In this document: positions 16,184-26,178 of the stretch, piece by piece
How the letters are laid out: the number at the start of each line of letters is the position of its first letter
Position numbering within the stretch: position 1 is the first letter of the stretch
NCBI RefSeq assembly: GCF_000308635.1
Contig: NZ_BAGD01000280.1
Span: forward strand, 1-64,000
Direction of reading: 5' to 3'
DNA from: Nocardia otitidiscaviarum NBRC 14405
Lineage (GTDB): Bacteria; Actinomycetota; Actinomycetes; Mycobacteriales; Mycobacteriaceae
DNA: 64,000 bases
Position numbers and translations under genes: made by a program
Notes under the pieces: model-generated
The model's database searches: none
Told to the model about the DNA's origin: nothing
What the model saw: the letters and a program-made list of their open reading frames with translations, nothing else

Positions 16184-17491
16184 TCATGACGCGCCGCCAC
16201 GACGCGCCAGCCAGACCGCACACGCCGCACATGCGCCCGCGACGATCAAGCCGGGGACGACCAGGTCCGGACGCGGGACGAACGGCGGCGGTGGCGTAAC
16301 CGCCCAAGCGATGAGGGTATGCGACGACTCCGCCACGGTCCCCGACTGCGGGTAGACATCCGGCCGGTACGCCCAGTCGGTCACCGTGGGAATCGAATCC
16401 GCGTCTGTTCGCGACGACAGTTCACGCGCCGTCAGCACTGCCAGCATCGGCAGCACGGACCAGCCCGCGAGCAGTGCGGGCTCCGCGAGTACCACGGACG
16501 CACCGGCCATCGCGATGGCGAACAGCACCAGCGCACCGGCGCCGAGCCGCACCCAGCCGAGGTCGGAGAGCTGGGACAGTGCGGCCCCCACGGCCGCGAC
16601 GGCGCACACCCCGACCGCGAGCGCCGGTTGCCCCACTCGCCAGCCTGCGGTGAGGCCGCCGACCACCGCGGCGCAGCCCACGGCGAACCCGGCGGCCGAC
16701 GACTCCCGATCCCATCCGGGATCGACGACCACCAATGCCGCCGCGGCCGTCATAGCCGCCAGTGCCACGGCCGACCGCTCCGGCAGCCATCGGGTGCCCG
16801 CCACGCACACCGCCACCGCCAACGCGGCCGCCGCCCACGGCAGCCATCCCGTTCCAGCCCACCACCACACGACCAATAACGCCGCGACCGCCAGTCCGAC
16901 GCCTACCGCCACCGACGGACCCGAAACCTGTGGTTCGACGCGTTCACCACGCCACCACCACATCGCCGCCAGCAACGCACCGACCAGCACGAGCGCCACC
17001 AGCAACTGCCACGACTGTCCGTTCACGCCCACCGCCGACGGAAAATCGCGGTACCGATAGCGTTCGGAATCGACGAGATTGTCCACCTGGTAACCCAGCA
17101 CCACGGCCGCGATCAGAGCACCGAAGAACCAGATCCGCGCCGACCCGAGCACTACCGCCGGCACGATCAGCGCCCCGAACCCCACCCCGAACGCGATCGG
17201 AAACTCGTCCCACTCGTCCGGAGCCGGCAACGCCGCCACGGCGCACAACACGGCGACCCCGCCCAGCCCCGCCCCGAACACCACCGCGTACCGGACCCGC
17301 CCCCACTCGAACAACCACACGGCCACCAGCGCGGTCAGGGCGCAGACCACCGCCACGGTCATCGCGGCACTCCCCTGACCGCCCGCAATCGATCTCCACC
17401 CGGCACCCACCGTGCGCTGCACGCCATACCCCGTCCAGGCACCGCCCAGCGCACCGATAACGGCCGCCACCGCTCGTCCCCCGTAACGCAC
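16184..17491 (-). CDS. Polytopic membrane protein of unknown function
   Basis: A 435-residue protein that is almost entirely hydrophobic, with about 12 to 14 predicted helices, for example AMTVAVVCALTALVAVWLF, FGALIVPAVVLG and the tail LVVPGLIVAGACAACAVWLARRG. Composition is rich in Ala, Val and Trp with very few charges. One longer loop near residues 360-400 (SRTDADSIPTVTDWAYRPDVYP) is polar and probably extracytoplasmic. I recognise no transporter signature. It is transcribed alone, converging on the hydrolase gene. Confidence 0.75.
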   Translation of the reverse strand: MRYGGRAVAAVIGALGGAWTGYGVQRTVGAGWRSIAGGQGSAAMTVAVVCALTALVAVWLFEWGRVRYAVVFGAGLGGVAVLCAVAALPAPDEWDEFPIAFGVGFGALIVPAVVLGSARIWFFGALIAAVVLGYQVDNLVDSERYRYRDFPSAVGVNGQSWQLLVALVLVGALLAAMWWWRGERVEPQVSGPSVAVGVGLAVAALLVVWWWAGTGWLPWAAAALAVAVCVAGTRWLPERSAVALAAMTAAAALVVVDPGWDRESSAAGFAVGCAAVVGGLTAGWRVGQPALAVGVCAVAAVGAALSQLSDLGWVRLGAGALVLFAIAMAGASVVLAEPALLAGWSVLPMLAVLTARELSSRTDADSIPTVTDWAYRPDVYPQSGTVAESSHTLIAWAVTPPPPFVPRPDLVVPGLIVAGACAACAVWLARRGGAS

Positions 17492-17747
17492 AATCCCTCA
17501 TCTCGAGTGCGTCTCGCGAATCCTCACCACGCTGCTGTGAAGATCCCTCTGCATCGAGTTAGCAACCCAACGGCTAACCAGTCCGCAACACGATATCCAA
17601 TGCCGTGCACCGTGGACAGGCGCGAACGACTCATCAGGGCATCCGATACGCGGCGTCCAGCGGAACCCAAGACCACGTATTGACCCCGCCGTGACAGATT
17701 GAGAATCTTTGAGCTTCATCTACTCAACTACGGCGGGAGAAACCGAT

Positions 17748-18339
17748 ATGGCCGACGACGGCGGACGCTTCGGCGAGGAGACGTATTCGACGATCACCTA
17801 TGCGGTCGAGGAGGCCGTCGCGACCATCACGCTCGCTCGCCCGCACGCCCGCAACGGCTTCACGCTCACCATGGCCGATGAGCTGGGCGCGGCGCTGACG
17901 GCCGCGGACCGGGACGATGCGGTGCGGGTGGTCCTTCTGACTGCGCAGGGTGAATACTTCTGCGTCGGCATGGATTTCGCCGAACCGTCGATCGGCGACC
18001 ACCACGCGCCGGACTGGGACGAGCCCGCACGCCGCCGGCCTGATCACCAGCGTGCACTCCCCCGACGACCTCCTGCCCGCGGCCTACGCGCTCGCCCGCG
18101 AACTAGCCGTCGCCATCGCCCCGAACTCCGCCGCCGTCATCCGCCGGGCCCTGGTGGCCATGGCCGCCCACGGCAGCCCCGAAGCGGCCTTCGCCCTCGA
18201 CAAGAAGACGATCCCGCACGCCTCCACCAGTCCCGATCTGGCCGAAGGAATCTCCTCCTTCCTGGAGAAGCGTCCACCCCGGTTCACCGGCGTCGCCGCC
18301 ACCGACCTGCCGGACCTGGCCGCCTGGTTGAATCGGTAG
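17748..18339 (+). pseudogene. Enoyl-CoA hydratase/isomerase remnant, internally deleted
   Basis: The first part, from ATG 17748 after GGGAGA, is a crotonase N-terminus: YAVEEAVATITLARPHARNGFTLTMADELGAAL, VVLLTAQGEYFCVGMDF. Near 18025 the family sequence jumps frame and resumes at its C-terminal end (GLITSVHSPDDLLPAAYALARELA, then DKKTIPHASTSPDLAEGISSFLEKRPPRFTG). About 90-100 residues, including the second oxyanion-hole glycine region and the catalytic acid, are missing at the join. The result cannot be an active hydratase. The reading frames to either side are otherwise uninterrupted, so the deletion looks recent. Confidence 0.83.
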
Positions 18340-18511
18340 CGCCGCGCGGCCGACGCGACCACCCCGCGCCCACCCGTTCCGGCCCCCGAGCACGTCATCT
18401 GCGCATATCCACCCATATCGAGTGGGACGGGAATGGGTGGATCGGCCGATGTGCGACCGGGCGGTGCACCCATAGCGTCGGTGTCCTCACCAGCACGTCA
18501 GGGAGGCCGCC

Positions 18512-19621
18512 ATGGTCACGCAACATATCGAGACGCTCATCATCGGGGCCGGACAGGCCGGACTGTCGACCGGACACCACCTGCGGCGGCTCGGGCGACC
18601 GTTTCTGATCGTCGACCGCGACAAGCGGATCGGGGACAACTGGCGCAGGCACTACGACTCGCTGCGGCTCTACACCCCCGCCAAGTACACGCGCCTGCCC
18701 GGCATGCCGTTCCCGGCGGCCGACCGCTGGAGTTATCCGAGCAAGGACGAGGTGGCCGACTTCCTGGAGCGGTATGCGCTGCACCAGGAGCTGCCCGTGC
18801 GCATGAGCACCGGGGTGGACCGGCTGACGGCGCGCCCGGGAGGCGGCTACCGCGCCCGGATCGGCGCGGACACGATCACGTGTGACAACGTGGTCGTCGC
18901 GACGGGCACCTTCGGTCGCACCCCGTATCGGCCGGAGTTCGCATCGGAACTGGATCCCGGCATCACCCAACTGCATTCGAGCGAGTACCGGCGGCCGGAC
19001 CAGCTCCGGGAAGGTCCGGCGCTGGTTGTCGGCGCCTCGCATTCGGGGACCGATATCGCGTATGAGCTGGCCGCCACGCGCCCGACGATCCTGTGTGGGC
19101 GCGATTGCGGGCAGATTCCCTTGCGCTGGGACTCGCGCCGGATCAGGGTCGCACTACCGGTACTGGTGTTCCTGTGGCGTCACATCCTCACCCGCCGCAC
19201 GCCCATGGGCCGCAAGGAGATGCGCGAGGTGCGGTTCCACGGTGGACCGATGCTGCGGGTCAAACGCGCCGACCTCGCCGCGCGCGACGTGCGACGGTCG
19301 ACCGCCCGGGTGAGCGGAGTCCGCGACGGCATGCCGGAACTGGACGACGGCACCGTGCTGGATGTGCGAAACGTCATCTGGGCGACGGGTTTCCGGCAGG
19401 TATTCGACTGGATCGAGGTGCCCGTCATCGGTGCCGACGGCTGGCCGCGGGAGTACCGGGGCGTGGTCGACGAGGCGCCCGGATTGTTCTTCTGCGGCCT
19501 CAGCTTCCAGTACGCGTTCTCCTCCATGGTGTTCCCCGGCGTGGGGCGAGACGCGGAGTACGTCGCACGCCGGATCGCCGCGCGGGCGAAGGAGCGGACT
19601 GCCCACCGGGAAGCGGCATGA
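18512..19621 (+). CDS. FAD-dependent monooxygenase-like flavoprotein (CzcO/YUCCA-like)
   Basis: NAD(P)H- and FAD-binding oxidoreductase of 369 residues. The FAD Rossmann motif is LIIGAGQAGLSTGHHL at the N-terminus, followed by RIGDNWRRHYDSLRLYTPAKY, typical of flavin monooxygenases. A second dinucleotide motif is LVVGASHSGTDIAYEL, and ATGF appears in VIWATGFRQVFDW, a flavin-monooxygenase hallmark. It probably oxidises a small organic substrate; the exact one cannot be told. The following TPR/LuxR regulator is 52 bases downstream on the same strand and may control it. Confidence 0.9.
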   Translation: MVTQHIETLIIGAGQAGLSTGHHLRRLGRPFLIVDRDKRIGDNWRRHYDSLRLYTPAKYTRLPGMPFPAADRWSYPSKDEVADFLERYALHQELPVRMSTGVDRLTARPGGGYRARIGADTITCDNVVVATGTFGRTPYRPEFASELDPGITQLHSSEYRRPDQLREGPALVVGASHSGTDIAYELAATRPTILCGRDCGQIPLRWDSRRIRVALPVLVFLWRHILTRRTPMGRKEMREVRFHGGPMLRVKRADLAARDVRRSTARVSGVRDGMPELDDGTVLDVRNVIWATGFRQVFDWIEVPVIGADGWPREYRGVVDEAPGLFFCGLSFQYAFSSMVFPGVGRDAEYVARRIAARAKERTAHREAA

Positions 19622-19673
19622 GCCGACCGGCGTCACGCACCGCGCGTATCCTTCCTACCAGGAGTGATGCGCG

Positions 19674-21311
19674 ATGGGCGTGGTCGACAACCTGCTGCGA
19701 GCTCGGGAGGCATACGAGCGCCGGGAGTGGCTGGCCGCCTTCGGCACCCTATCCGACCTGGACGCGGACGCACTCGATGGCGACGATTTCACACGCCTGG
19801 CGACGGCGGCCTATCTGACGGGACGCACCAATGACTGCGTCCACGCGTTGCAGCGCGCCTACCAGCGGAATCTGGATTCGGGCGAGCCGCTGGCCGCCGT
19901 CCGCAGCGCGTTCTGGCTGGCACAGACCTTACTGTTCACCGGGGAGTCCGTCGTCGGCGGCGGTTGGGTGACCAGAGCGCAGCGGTTGCTGGAAGAGGTG
20001 CCGGATGATGTGGTCGAGCGCGGTTACGTCCTGGTCGCGGCGATGTTCCGCCATATCTTCGCGGGCGAGTTCCCCGCCGCCGCCCGATGCGCCGACGAGG
20101 TCACCGACTACGGACACCGCTTCGCCGAACCGGATCTGACCGCGATGGGACTGTGCGCCCAGGGCAGATTGGCGCTGTACTCCGGTCACGTTCGGGAGGG
20201 GCTGGCGCTGCTGGACGAGGCGATGACCTGCATTACGACCGGCTGCGTGTCGACGATGTTCGTCGGCCACATCTATTGCGCCATGATCGAGGCCTGCCAA
20301 GAGATCTCGGACTTCGGCCGGGCCGAGACGTGGACGATCGCATTGACCACCTGGTGTGCCGATCAACCCGGCCTGGTGATGTTCACCGGCCAGTGCGCCG
20401 TGCACCGTGGCCAGCTGATGCGCATGCACGGCGCCTACGACGCGGCGCTCGAGGAGTTCGAGCTCGCGATACGCCGCTACACCGACACCGAGGCTCCTGC
20501 CGCCGCGGGTTTGGCCATGGCCGAACGAGCGGATGTGCTGCGCATTCGGGGCGCGTACGACGAGGCCGACCACGCCTACCATGACGCGCTGGCCTTCGGT
20601 CACGAGCCACAGCCCGGACTGGCGCTGCTCTGGCTGGCCCGCGGCCGACAAGCGGCCGCCCTCGGTGCCGCACGCCGCCTGCTCGCCGAAGCGGACGATC
20701 CGGTGCATCGGTCCCGGTTGCTGCCCGCCGCGATCGAAATCCTGCTCGCCGTCGGCGAATCCGAGGAGGCCGCCGAGCTCGGCGTCGAGTTGACCCGGAT
20801 CGGCGCGAGCTTCGGCTGTGCCGCGCTGCGGGCGATGGCCGGTCACGCCCGAGGTTGTATCGCGACGGTACGCGACGACTACCCCGCCGCCATCACCGAA
20901 CTGCGCCACGCGGCGCGGATCTGGTCCGAGCTGGGAGCGCCCTACGAGACAGCGCGGTGTCGAGTGGCGATCGGCCGCGCGCTGCGCGCACTCGGCGACG
21001 AGGAATCCGCCCGCTCCGAGCTGACCGCCGCCCGCCGCGTCTTCACCGAACTCGGCGCCGCCCCGGCGGAACAGGCGGCCGACGAATTCCTGCGCCCGAC
21101 CAACCCCTGCGGACTGACCGCGCGCGAGCTGGAAGTGCTGCGGCTGGTGGCCGCCGGACACACCAATCCGGAGATCGCGGCCACCCTGGTCCTCAGCGAG
21201 AAGACCGTGGCACGGCACCTTTCCAACATCTTCACCAAGATCGACGTGACCTCCCGGACCGCGGCCGCCGCCTTCGCCTACGAACACAATCTGTACCGCG
21301 CCACCGACTGA
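19674..21311 (+). CDS. LuxR-type regulator with TPR-like helical repeats
   Basis: A 545-residue regulator ending in a standard LuxR HTH: LTARELEVLRLVAAGHTNPEIAATLVLSEKTVARHLSNIFTKIDV. The rest is made of helical repeats of TPR type. No nucleotide-binding P-loop is present, so it is shorter than the LAL proteins and probably works as a helical scaffold that binds a ligand or partner. The ribosome site AGGAGTGATGCG precedes ATG 19674. It follows the flavoprotein gene in the same direction. Confidence 0.9.
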   Translation: MGVVDNLLRAREAYERREWLAAFGTLSDLDADALDGDDFTRLATAAYLTGRTNDCVHALQRAYQRNLDSGEPLAAVRSAFWLAQTLLFTGESVVGGGWVTRAQRLLEEVPDDVVERGYVLVAAMFRHIFAGEFPAAARCADEVTDYGHRFAEPDLTAMGLCAQGRLALYSGHVREGLALLDEAMTCITTGCVSTMFVGHIYCAMIEACQEISDFGRAETWTIALTTWCADQPGLVMFTGQCAVHRGQLMRMHGAYDAALEEFELAIRRYTDTEAPAAAGLAMAERADVLRIRGAYDEADHAYHDALAFGHEPQPGLALLWLARGRQAAALGAARRLLAEADDPVHRSRLLPAAIEILLAVGESEEAAELGVELTRIGASFGCAALRAMAGHARGCIATVRDDYPAAITELRHAARIWSELGAPYETARCRVAIGRALRALGDEESARSELTAARRVFTELGAAPAEQAADEFLRPTNPCGLTARELEVLRLVAAGHTNPEIAATLVLSEKTVARHLSNIFTKIDVTSRTAAAAFAYEHNLYRATD

Positions 21312-21351
21312 ACGGGGCGAACGACGGTGTGGGCCGTACCCGAGCGCCATG

Positions 21352-21783
21352 CTAGGCGCGCGGCGAGGCAGACCCGGCGGAGTGGTGTCCGCCTGCCGCG
21401 AGCGCGGCCAGGGCGGACACCGAATCCCGGACGATCCTTCGCTGGGTCTCCAGCCGGGCGGCCTCGGTATCCGGCAGCTCGACGTGGACGTGTATGTCGG
21501 TGCCGGAAGGTGCGGGCACCAGACGCCACTCGAAGCGCAGGTCCGAGATCAGACAGGATATGATCACGCGGCGGTCGTGCCGGTCGGTGCGCAGCGTCTG
21601 GGGCATCGGGAAGTCGGGATAGCCGTCGGGGTACATGGTGTATCGGTCCGGCTGGGCATCCGGTGCGGGATCGACGGATCCGATGCCCGCCCACCATTCG
21701 GGGAACCGGCCGGGGTCGTAGAGCAGCTGCCAGACATCCTCTGGAGCGGCGGCGCTGTGCGCGTGGTCATCGAAGCTCGGCAT
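21352..21783 (-). CDS. SRPBCC (START-like) family protein
   Basis: A 143-residue member of the SRPBCC ligand-binding superfamily, whose deep pocket holds hydrophobic ligands in polyketide cyclases, toxin relatives and stress proteins. Seen: DDHAHSAAAPEDVWQLLYDPGRFPEWWAG at the start, a beta-rich middle and a long C-terminal helix (TEAARLETQRRIVRDSVSALAALA). The start overlaps the end of the SARP regulator gene by 17 bases, so the two are translationally coupled. The open frame extends upstream, but 21783 is where homology begins. Confidence 0.88.
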   Translation of the reverse strand: MPSFDDHAHSAAAPEDVWQLLYDPGRFPEWWAGIGSVDPAPDAQPDRYTMYPDGYPDFPMPQTLRTDRHDRRVIISCLISDLRFEWRLVPAPSGTDIHVHVELPDTEAARLETQRRIVRDSVSALAALAAGGHHSAGSASPRA

Positions 21784-24700
21784 GGTCGCTCCCGGCGGCG
21801 TCGACGGATGACAGATCCGCGAGCACAAGGGCGAGCTCACGTTCGGGCTCCACGAAGGCGGCCAGCGGTGGACGGCCCAGATCGACGATGGCCGCCGAAT
21901 AGCGTTCCCCGGTAAGGCTTCCCGCGTCCACGCGCCGCCGCCAGGCACGCTCCGCCTGCCGCAGGCGCATCACGGCCAGCCCCCGATCATCGCGGGCGAG
22001 GGCGATCAGGCCCTGGATGCGCTGCATCCGCGCCACCAGGATGTCGGGAAAGTCGCCCGCCGTCACGGGTTCCAGGGCGACCTCCCGGAGCTCTTCCTCC
22101 GCCGCCGTGAGATCTCCCGTGCGGGTCAGCATTTCGGCGCAGTGCAGCCTGGTCAGCGCTCGGCTGATCGGCGCGTCGGAATTCAGCGCCCGCCGGAACT
22201 GTGCGATGGCCTCGTCCGGATCCCCGCACGCCCGAGCGAGCAGACCTCGATCGTGCCGCACGAGTCCCGCCAGATCCGCGCTACCGAGACGTTCCGCTGC
22301 CGCCGCCGCTCCGTCCAGCGCCGCACGGGCTTCGGGCACCCGGTCGAGCCGCAGCAGCAGCGCGCAGCGACCGGACTGGGTATAGACGACCAGTCGCAGC
22401 AGATCGTTCGGCACCACCAGCGACAGGCACCGATCGGCGAAATCCAGCGCCCGCTCGAACTTTCCGGCGCACGCCGCCGCACCCGCCGCATTGATCAGGC
22501 AGCTGTACGCCAGATCGGGTCGCCCCGCCCGGTCTGCCGCTGCCGCCGCGTCGAGCAGCGGGCCGAAACTCTCGGTGAACCGACCGGCACGCAGCAGGGC
22601 GTGCGCGCGTGCGATCTCCACGTCATGGGAGAGCAGGTCACCGATAGCTCTGCCGTCCATGAGTTCGCCCACCGCACCGAGCAGTTCGGCGACCGCACCC
22701 GGGTCACCCGCCACCGATTCGGCCCACGCCAGTCCCGCCAGCACCGCGGCCCGGATGGTGGGATCCGAATCCGTTTCGCGTTCGAGCAGATCCAGTGCCG
22801 CACGGTAGGAACGCCGCGACTCGCGCGGATGACAGATACCGCCGCGCAACCACATTCCGCGCCGTAGCCAGGCGGCGACCAACGCGCCGGTGTCCTGCGG
22901 CGAGAGCAGCCGCAGCGCCCGGTCGAACGCGGCATCGGAGGCATCCAATCGCCCGCGCCACGCCTCCACCTCACCCAATTCGATCAACGCGTCAGGGTTG
23001 TCCGGCTCCACCTCGAGTGCCTCACGAAGGAAGCCGGCAGCCTCGGCGAGCGCCGCCATCGCACGGGCTTCGGCGGCCGCGTGAACAAGGTGGCCGACCG
23101 CCAGATCATCGCGACCGGCCTTGCGCAGATGTCCCGCGATCTCGGCGGCGCGCCGTGTGCCCGGCACGCCCCGCGCCCGCAACACAGCGGCCAGATCCTC
23201 GTGCATCCGGGCCCGTAGCGGTTCGGCGATATCCTCGTACACCGCCACTCGCAGCCGCTCATGCCGAAACCCGATGGCTCCCTCCCGAATTCGTAACAGC
23301 CCCGACCCCAGGGCCTCGGTGGCCGCGCGATCCGCATCGCCCAGCGCGGGCAGGCGCACGATCTCCGCGCGACCCACATCGTGCCCGGCCACAGCCACCA
23401 GCTCCACGAACAGCCGAGCGGACCCGCTCAATCGCGCCAACTCCGCCCGAGTCGCAGCACGCAGATCCGTGGCGAAACCTTCGTTGCCGAGGGCGAACTG
23501 CCGCGCGGCGGCCACAGCGAGCAGCGGGCTGCCACCCGCCACCGCGATGACCCCCGCCAGCTGCGCCGGGCTCAGCGCGCCGCCCCGCTCAGCAGGATCA
23601 GATGCGGAGGACAGCTCAGCCACAGCGATTACCGTGGACGGCTCGGTGGGAGTCCGGTAGGCCGTCGTCTCGGCGGGACCCGTCGCGGCGATCGGTTCGA
23701 CCCGAGCGTGGGCAGCGGGCATCCCGGTCGCGGTCCGGACCGCGGTGAGCTGTGCGAGGGCACGGATCTCAGCGGAATCCATTGGTCCCAACTCTATTTC
23801 GGCCGCCAGGGCGCCCTTGGCGCGGAGTGCGCCCAATACTGCCTCGGCGCGCGGGCTCGGTGGAAGACGGCGGCGGGTGACGACGAAAAGGATTGGCAGG
23901 CGGGTGATTCGACGGGTCACGTAGCCCAGGAGGTCCAGGCTGGAGGGGTCGGCGAGGTGCAGGTCCTCCAGGGCGAGCGCCAGCGGGTGGCGTGCGGACA
24001 GGGTGCCCAGCAGGGCGATCACCGCTTCGAACAGGCGGATGCGATCGTGCTCCGGTCCGACGGCGGGGGCTCGGCGCGCTACGGCGGGGACCAGGCGGGC
24101 GAGATCGGCGACCCAGGGCGCTCCCGGGGGTAGCGGGTCGGTAGCGGCGAGCAGGTCGGTCAACAGTGCCGACCACACCTCGAAGGGCATTCCGCCGGGG
24201 CCACCGGCCGCACCGCCCGCGGTCCGGGCGCCGTGATGTGCTGCGGCGTCCAGTATCTCCTCGGTCAGCGCTGTCTTGCCTATGCCGCCCTCGCCCGTGA
24301 TGGTGGCGACCAGGCCGAGGCCGGTTTCGGTGCGTGCCAGGCACTTTCGCAGTTGCTCCAGTTCACGAGTGCGCCCGATGAACTCCGGACGGGGCTGCAC
24401 AGGCGGGGTCCACGGGGCGAGCACCGGTTCGTGTGGGCGGAGCCGGTGGATGAGGGCTGTCGTCTCGGCGGAGGGGCGCAAGTCCAGTTCCGTGCTCAAT
24501 GCCCGTCGCAGACGTGCGTAGGCCGCTATCGCACCCTGCTCGTCCCCGGCGAGGCAGAGGAGCCGGATCAGCTCCCGTCCGGCGCATTCGTTCGCCGGGT
24601 CGAGGTCGACGCGCCGACGGGCCCAGCCGATGGCGGCTCGCACACTTCCCTCGGCCCCGGGCTCTGTCTCGGTCCCGGATTCACCCCTGGCCCCGGTCAC

Positions 24701-25183
24701 AGGCCCGGTCCTGATACCGGCCTCGGCGCGAGCGGCCAAGTCGCCCAGCGCCGCGGCCAGCCGACGAGCGTGCTCGGTGCGCAGCTCGAGGACCCAGTCC
24801 TCGTGCCACCCGGCCAGCAGTTCGCCACGGCACAGGTCCACAGCCGCGACGCAATCGCCGGAGGTGGCCAAACGATCGAACTCCGCGAGGTCAACCCATG
24901 GGTCGCCGCCGAGGCGCACGGTATCGCGGTCCGCTTCGAGGCAAACGCCCGCCGGGCCCAGCGCGGCTCGCAATGCCCACACCGCGCTGCGGAGGCTGGC
25001 TCGCGCATTGGCTTCCGGGACCTCCGGCCAGAACTCGCCCGCCAGGCGCGAACGGTGATGCGGGCCGGGGTGGACGGCGAGCCAGGCCAGCAGGGCGCAC
25101 ACGCGTTGCCGCCGATCCGGCAGTTCCACCGATCTTCCGTCGAGTTCGACCCGCAGTGGGCCGAGGACCTGTATCCGCAGCAT
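21767..25183 (-). CDS. SARP/AfsR-type transcriptional regulator with NTPase and TPR
   Basis: A 1138-residue regulator. Residues 1-95 are the OmpR-like winged helix of SARPs (MLRIQVLGPLRVELDGRSVELPDRRQRVCALLAWLAVHP). Then comes the bacterial transcriptional activation domain (VDLCRGELLAGWHEDWVLELR). An NTPase domain follows, with Walker A GEGGIGKTALTEE near residue 300 and LALALEDLHLADPSSLDLLG as the sensor region. The C-terminal half is TPR-like. The family controls antibiotic and stress operons. The start is MLRIQVLG at 25183, where homology begins. It is divergent from SnoaL-like and cupin genes, probable targets. Confidence 0.94.
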   Translation of the reverse strand: MLRIQVLGPLRVELDGRSVELPDRRQRVCALLAWLAVHPGPHHRSRLAGEFWPEVPEANARASLRSAVWALRAALGPAGVCLEADRDTVRLGGDPWVDLAEFDRLATSGDCVAAVDLCRGELLAGWHEDWVLELRTEHARRLAAALGDLAARAEAGIRTGPVTGARGESGTETEPGAEGSVRAAIGWARRRVDLDPANECAGRELIRLLCLAGDEQGAIAAYARLRRALSTELDLRPSAETTALIHRLRPHEPVLAPWTPPVQPRPEFIGRTRELEQLRKCLARTETGLGLVATITGEGGIGKTALTEEILDAAAHHGARTAGGAAGGPGGMPFEVWSALLTDLLAATDPLPPGAPWVADLARLVPAVARRAPAVGPEHDRIRLFEAVIALLGTLSARHPLALALEDLHLADPSSLDLLGYVTRRITRLPILFVVTRRRLPPSPRAEAVLGALRAKGALAAEIELGPMDSAEIRALAQLTAVRTATGMPAAHARVEPIAATGPAETTAYRTPTEPSTVIAVAELSSASDPAERGGALSPAQLAGVIAVAGGSPLLAVAAARQFALGNEGFATDLRAATRAELARLSGSARLFVELVAVAGHDVGRAEIVRLPALGDADRAATEALGSGLLRIREGAIGFRHERLRVAVYEDIAEPLRARMHEDLAAVLRARGVPGTRRAAEIAGHLRKAGRDDLAVGHLVHAAAEARAMAALAEAAGFLREALEVEPDNPDALIELGEVEAWRGRLDASDAAFDRALRLLSPQDTGALVAAWLRRGMWLRGGICHPRESRRSYRAALDLLERETDSDPTIRAAVLAGLAWAESVAGDPGAVAELLGAVGELMDGRAIGDLLSHDVEIARAHALLRAGRFTESFGPLLDAAAAADRAGRPDLAYSCLINAAGAAACAGKFERALDFADRCLSLVVPNDLLRLVVYTQSGRCALLLRLDRVPEARAALDGAAAAAERLGSADLAGLVRHDRGLLARACGDPDEAIAQFRRALNSDAPISRALTRLHCAEMLTRTGDLTAAEEELREVALEPVTAGDFPDILVARMQRIQGLIALARDDRGLAVMRLRQAERAWRRRVDAGSLTGERYSAAIVDLGRPPLAAFVEPERELALVLADLSSVDAAGSDHAELR

Positions 25184-25329
25184 CGCGCGCCCTCTCCGCG
25201 AGACTTCAGTCTCTGCCCCCGGCACCGTGCTGGCAACCCCCGACGTGCTGCCGGATCGGGGTTGACGGGCATTTGACGGAAGCCGCGCACACTTCCTCCG
25301 CCAGCGAAAACACCAAGAAGAGGGGCATC

Positions 25330-25698
25330 ATGAGCAGCACCGAAGCCGCCCGGGGATTCGATCTCGACGAATTCCGCCGCAGCACCGAGGAGCGCGATGC
25401 GGCGGGATTGCGCGCGCTCTACGCCGAGGACGCGGAGATCCGGCTCATCGACCAGAACAATCCGCCGAGCCACCCGCTCGTCCTGCGCGGCCGCGACCAG
25501 ATCGGGGCTTATCTGGACGATGTGTGCGGGCGGGAGATGACACATGAGATCCAGCACGCCGTCACCGACGGGGTGACGGTGAACTTCTTCGAGTCCTGCC
25601 GGTACCCGGACGGCACCCGGGTGCTGTGCGCGGCCACCCTGGATCTCGCCGACGGCCGCATCATCCGGGAGACCGGCGTCCAAGCATGGGATCAGTGA
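25330..25698 (+). CDS. SnoaL-like nuclear transport factor 2-fold protein
   Basis: A 122-residue NTF2-fold protein with AGLRALYAEDAEIRLIDQNNPPSHPLVLRGRDQIGAYLDDV, the helix-then-strand start typical of SnoaL-like enzymes, and a beta-sheet tail (CAATLDLADGRIIRETGVQAW). Family members are small-molecule isomerases, cyclases or binding proteins. The ribosome site AAGAAGAGG precedes ATG 25330. It is 5 bases from the cupin gene, so the two form an operon divergent from the SARP regulator. Confidence 0.9.
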   Translation: MSSTEAARGFDLDEFRRSTEERDAAGLRALYAEDAEIRLIDQNNPPSHPLVLRGRDQIGAYLDDVCGREMTHEIQHAVTDGVTVNFFESCRYPDGTRVLCAATLDLADGRIIRETGVQAWDQ

Positions 25699-25703
25699 GC
25701 GCG

Positions 25704-26054
25704 ATGAACACCGAACATCGTGATTTCGCCGCACCCGACGAGGTGCGCGCCTTCGAATACGGCCGGGCCGAGATCCTGAAGGTCGGCGGCCGGGAGATCG
25801 GCAGGCTCGTCCTGCGACCCGGCTGGCGGTGGTCCGAGCACGTCAAGCCGGTCGCGGGCACGGACTGGTGCCTGGCCCCGCACTTCCAATACCACGTGGC
25901 GGGCACGATCCACATTCAGATGGCCGACGGCACCGAATTCGACGCCGGGCCCGGACAGGTCACCGCACTGCCCTCCGGACACGACGCCTGGGTGGTCGGC
26001 GACGAGGAGGTGATCCTCGTCGACTGGTGGGGCGCGAGCGATTACGCCAAGTAG
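25704..26054 (+). CDS. Cupin-domain protein
   Basis: A 116-residue small cupin. Core strands are seen in ILKVGGREIGRLVLRPGWRWSEHVKPVAGTDWCLAPHFQYHVAGTIHIQMADGTEFDAGPGQVTALPSGHDAWVVGDEEVILVDW. The metal-binding histidines of the first motif are only partly conserved (HVK, HFQYHV). It follows the SnoaL-like gene with a 5-base gap, and an in-frame ATG 18 bases upstream overlaps that gene's end. Role probably enzyme or sensor in the SARP-controlled operon. Confidence 0.88.
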   Translation: MNTEHRDFAAPDEVRAFEYGRAEILKVGGREIGRLVLRPGWRWSEHVKPVAGTDWCLAPHFQYHVAGTIHIQMADGTEFDAGPGQVTALPSGHDAWVVGDEEVILVDWWGASDYAK

Positions 26055-26139
26055 CTCAACCGATCTCGACGACCCACCTCCGCCACGCGGGTGCGGCGCG
26101 GCTCGAGGACACCGGCTTCGCATCGCCGCCAGAAAACAG

Positions 26140-26172
26140 AAGAAGCCGTAGGTCACTGACCTACGGCTTCTT
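26140..26172. terminator. Bidirectional hairpin terminator
   Basis: Arms AAGAAGCCGTAGGTCA and TGACCTACGGCTTCTT are perfect inverse copies of 16 bp around one base. T-rich runs follow on the minus side (TTCTGTTTTC). It ends the minus-strand tRNA-Val(CAC) and can also stop plus-strand transcription from the cupin operon. Confidence 0.88.
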
Positions 26173-26178
26173 CTCGAG

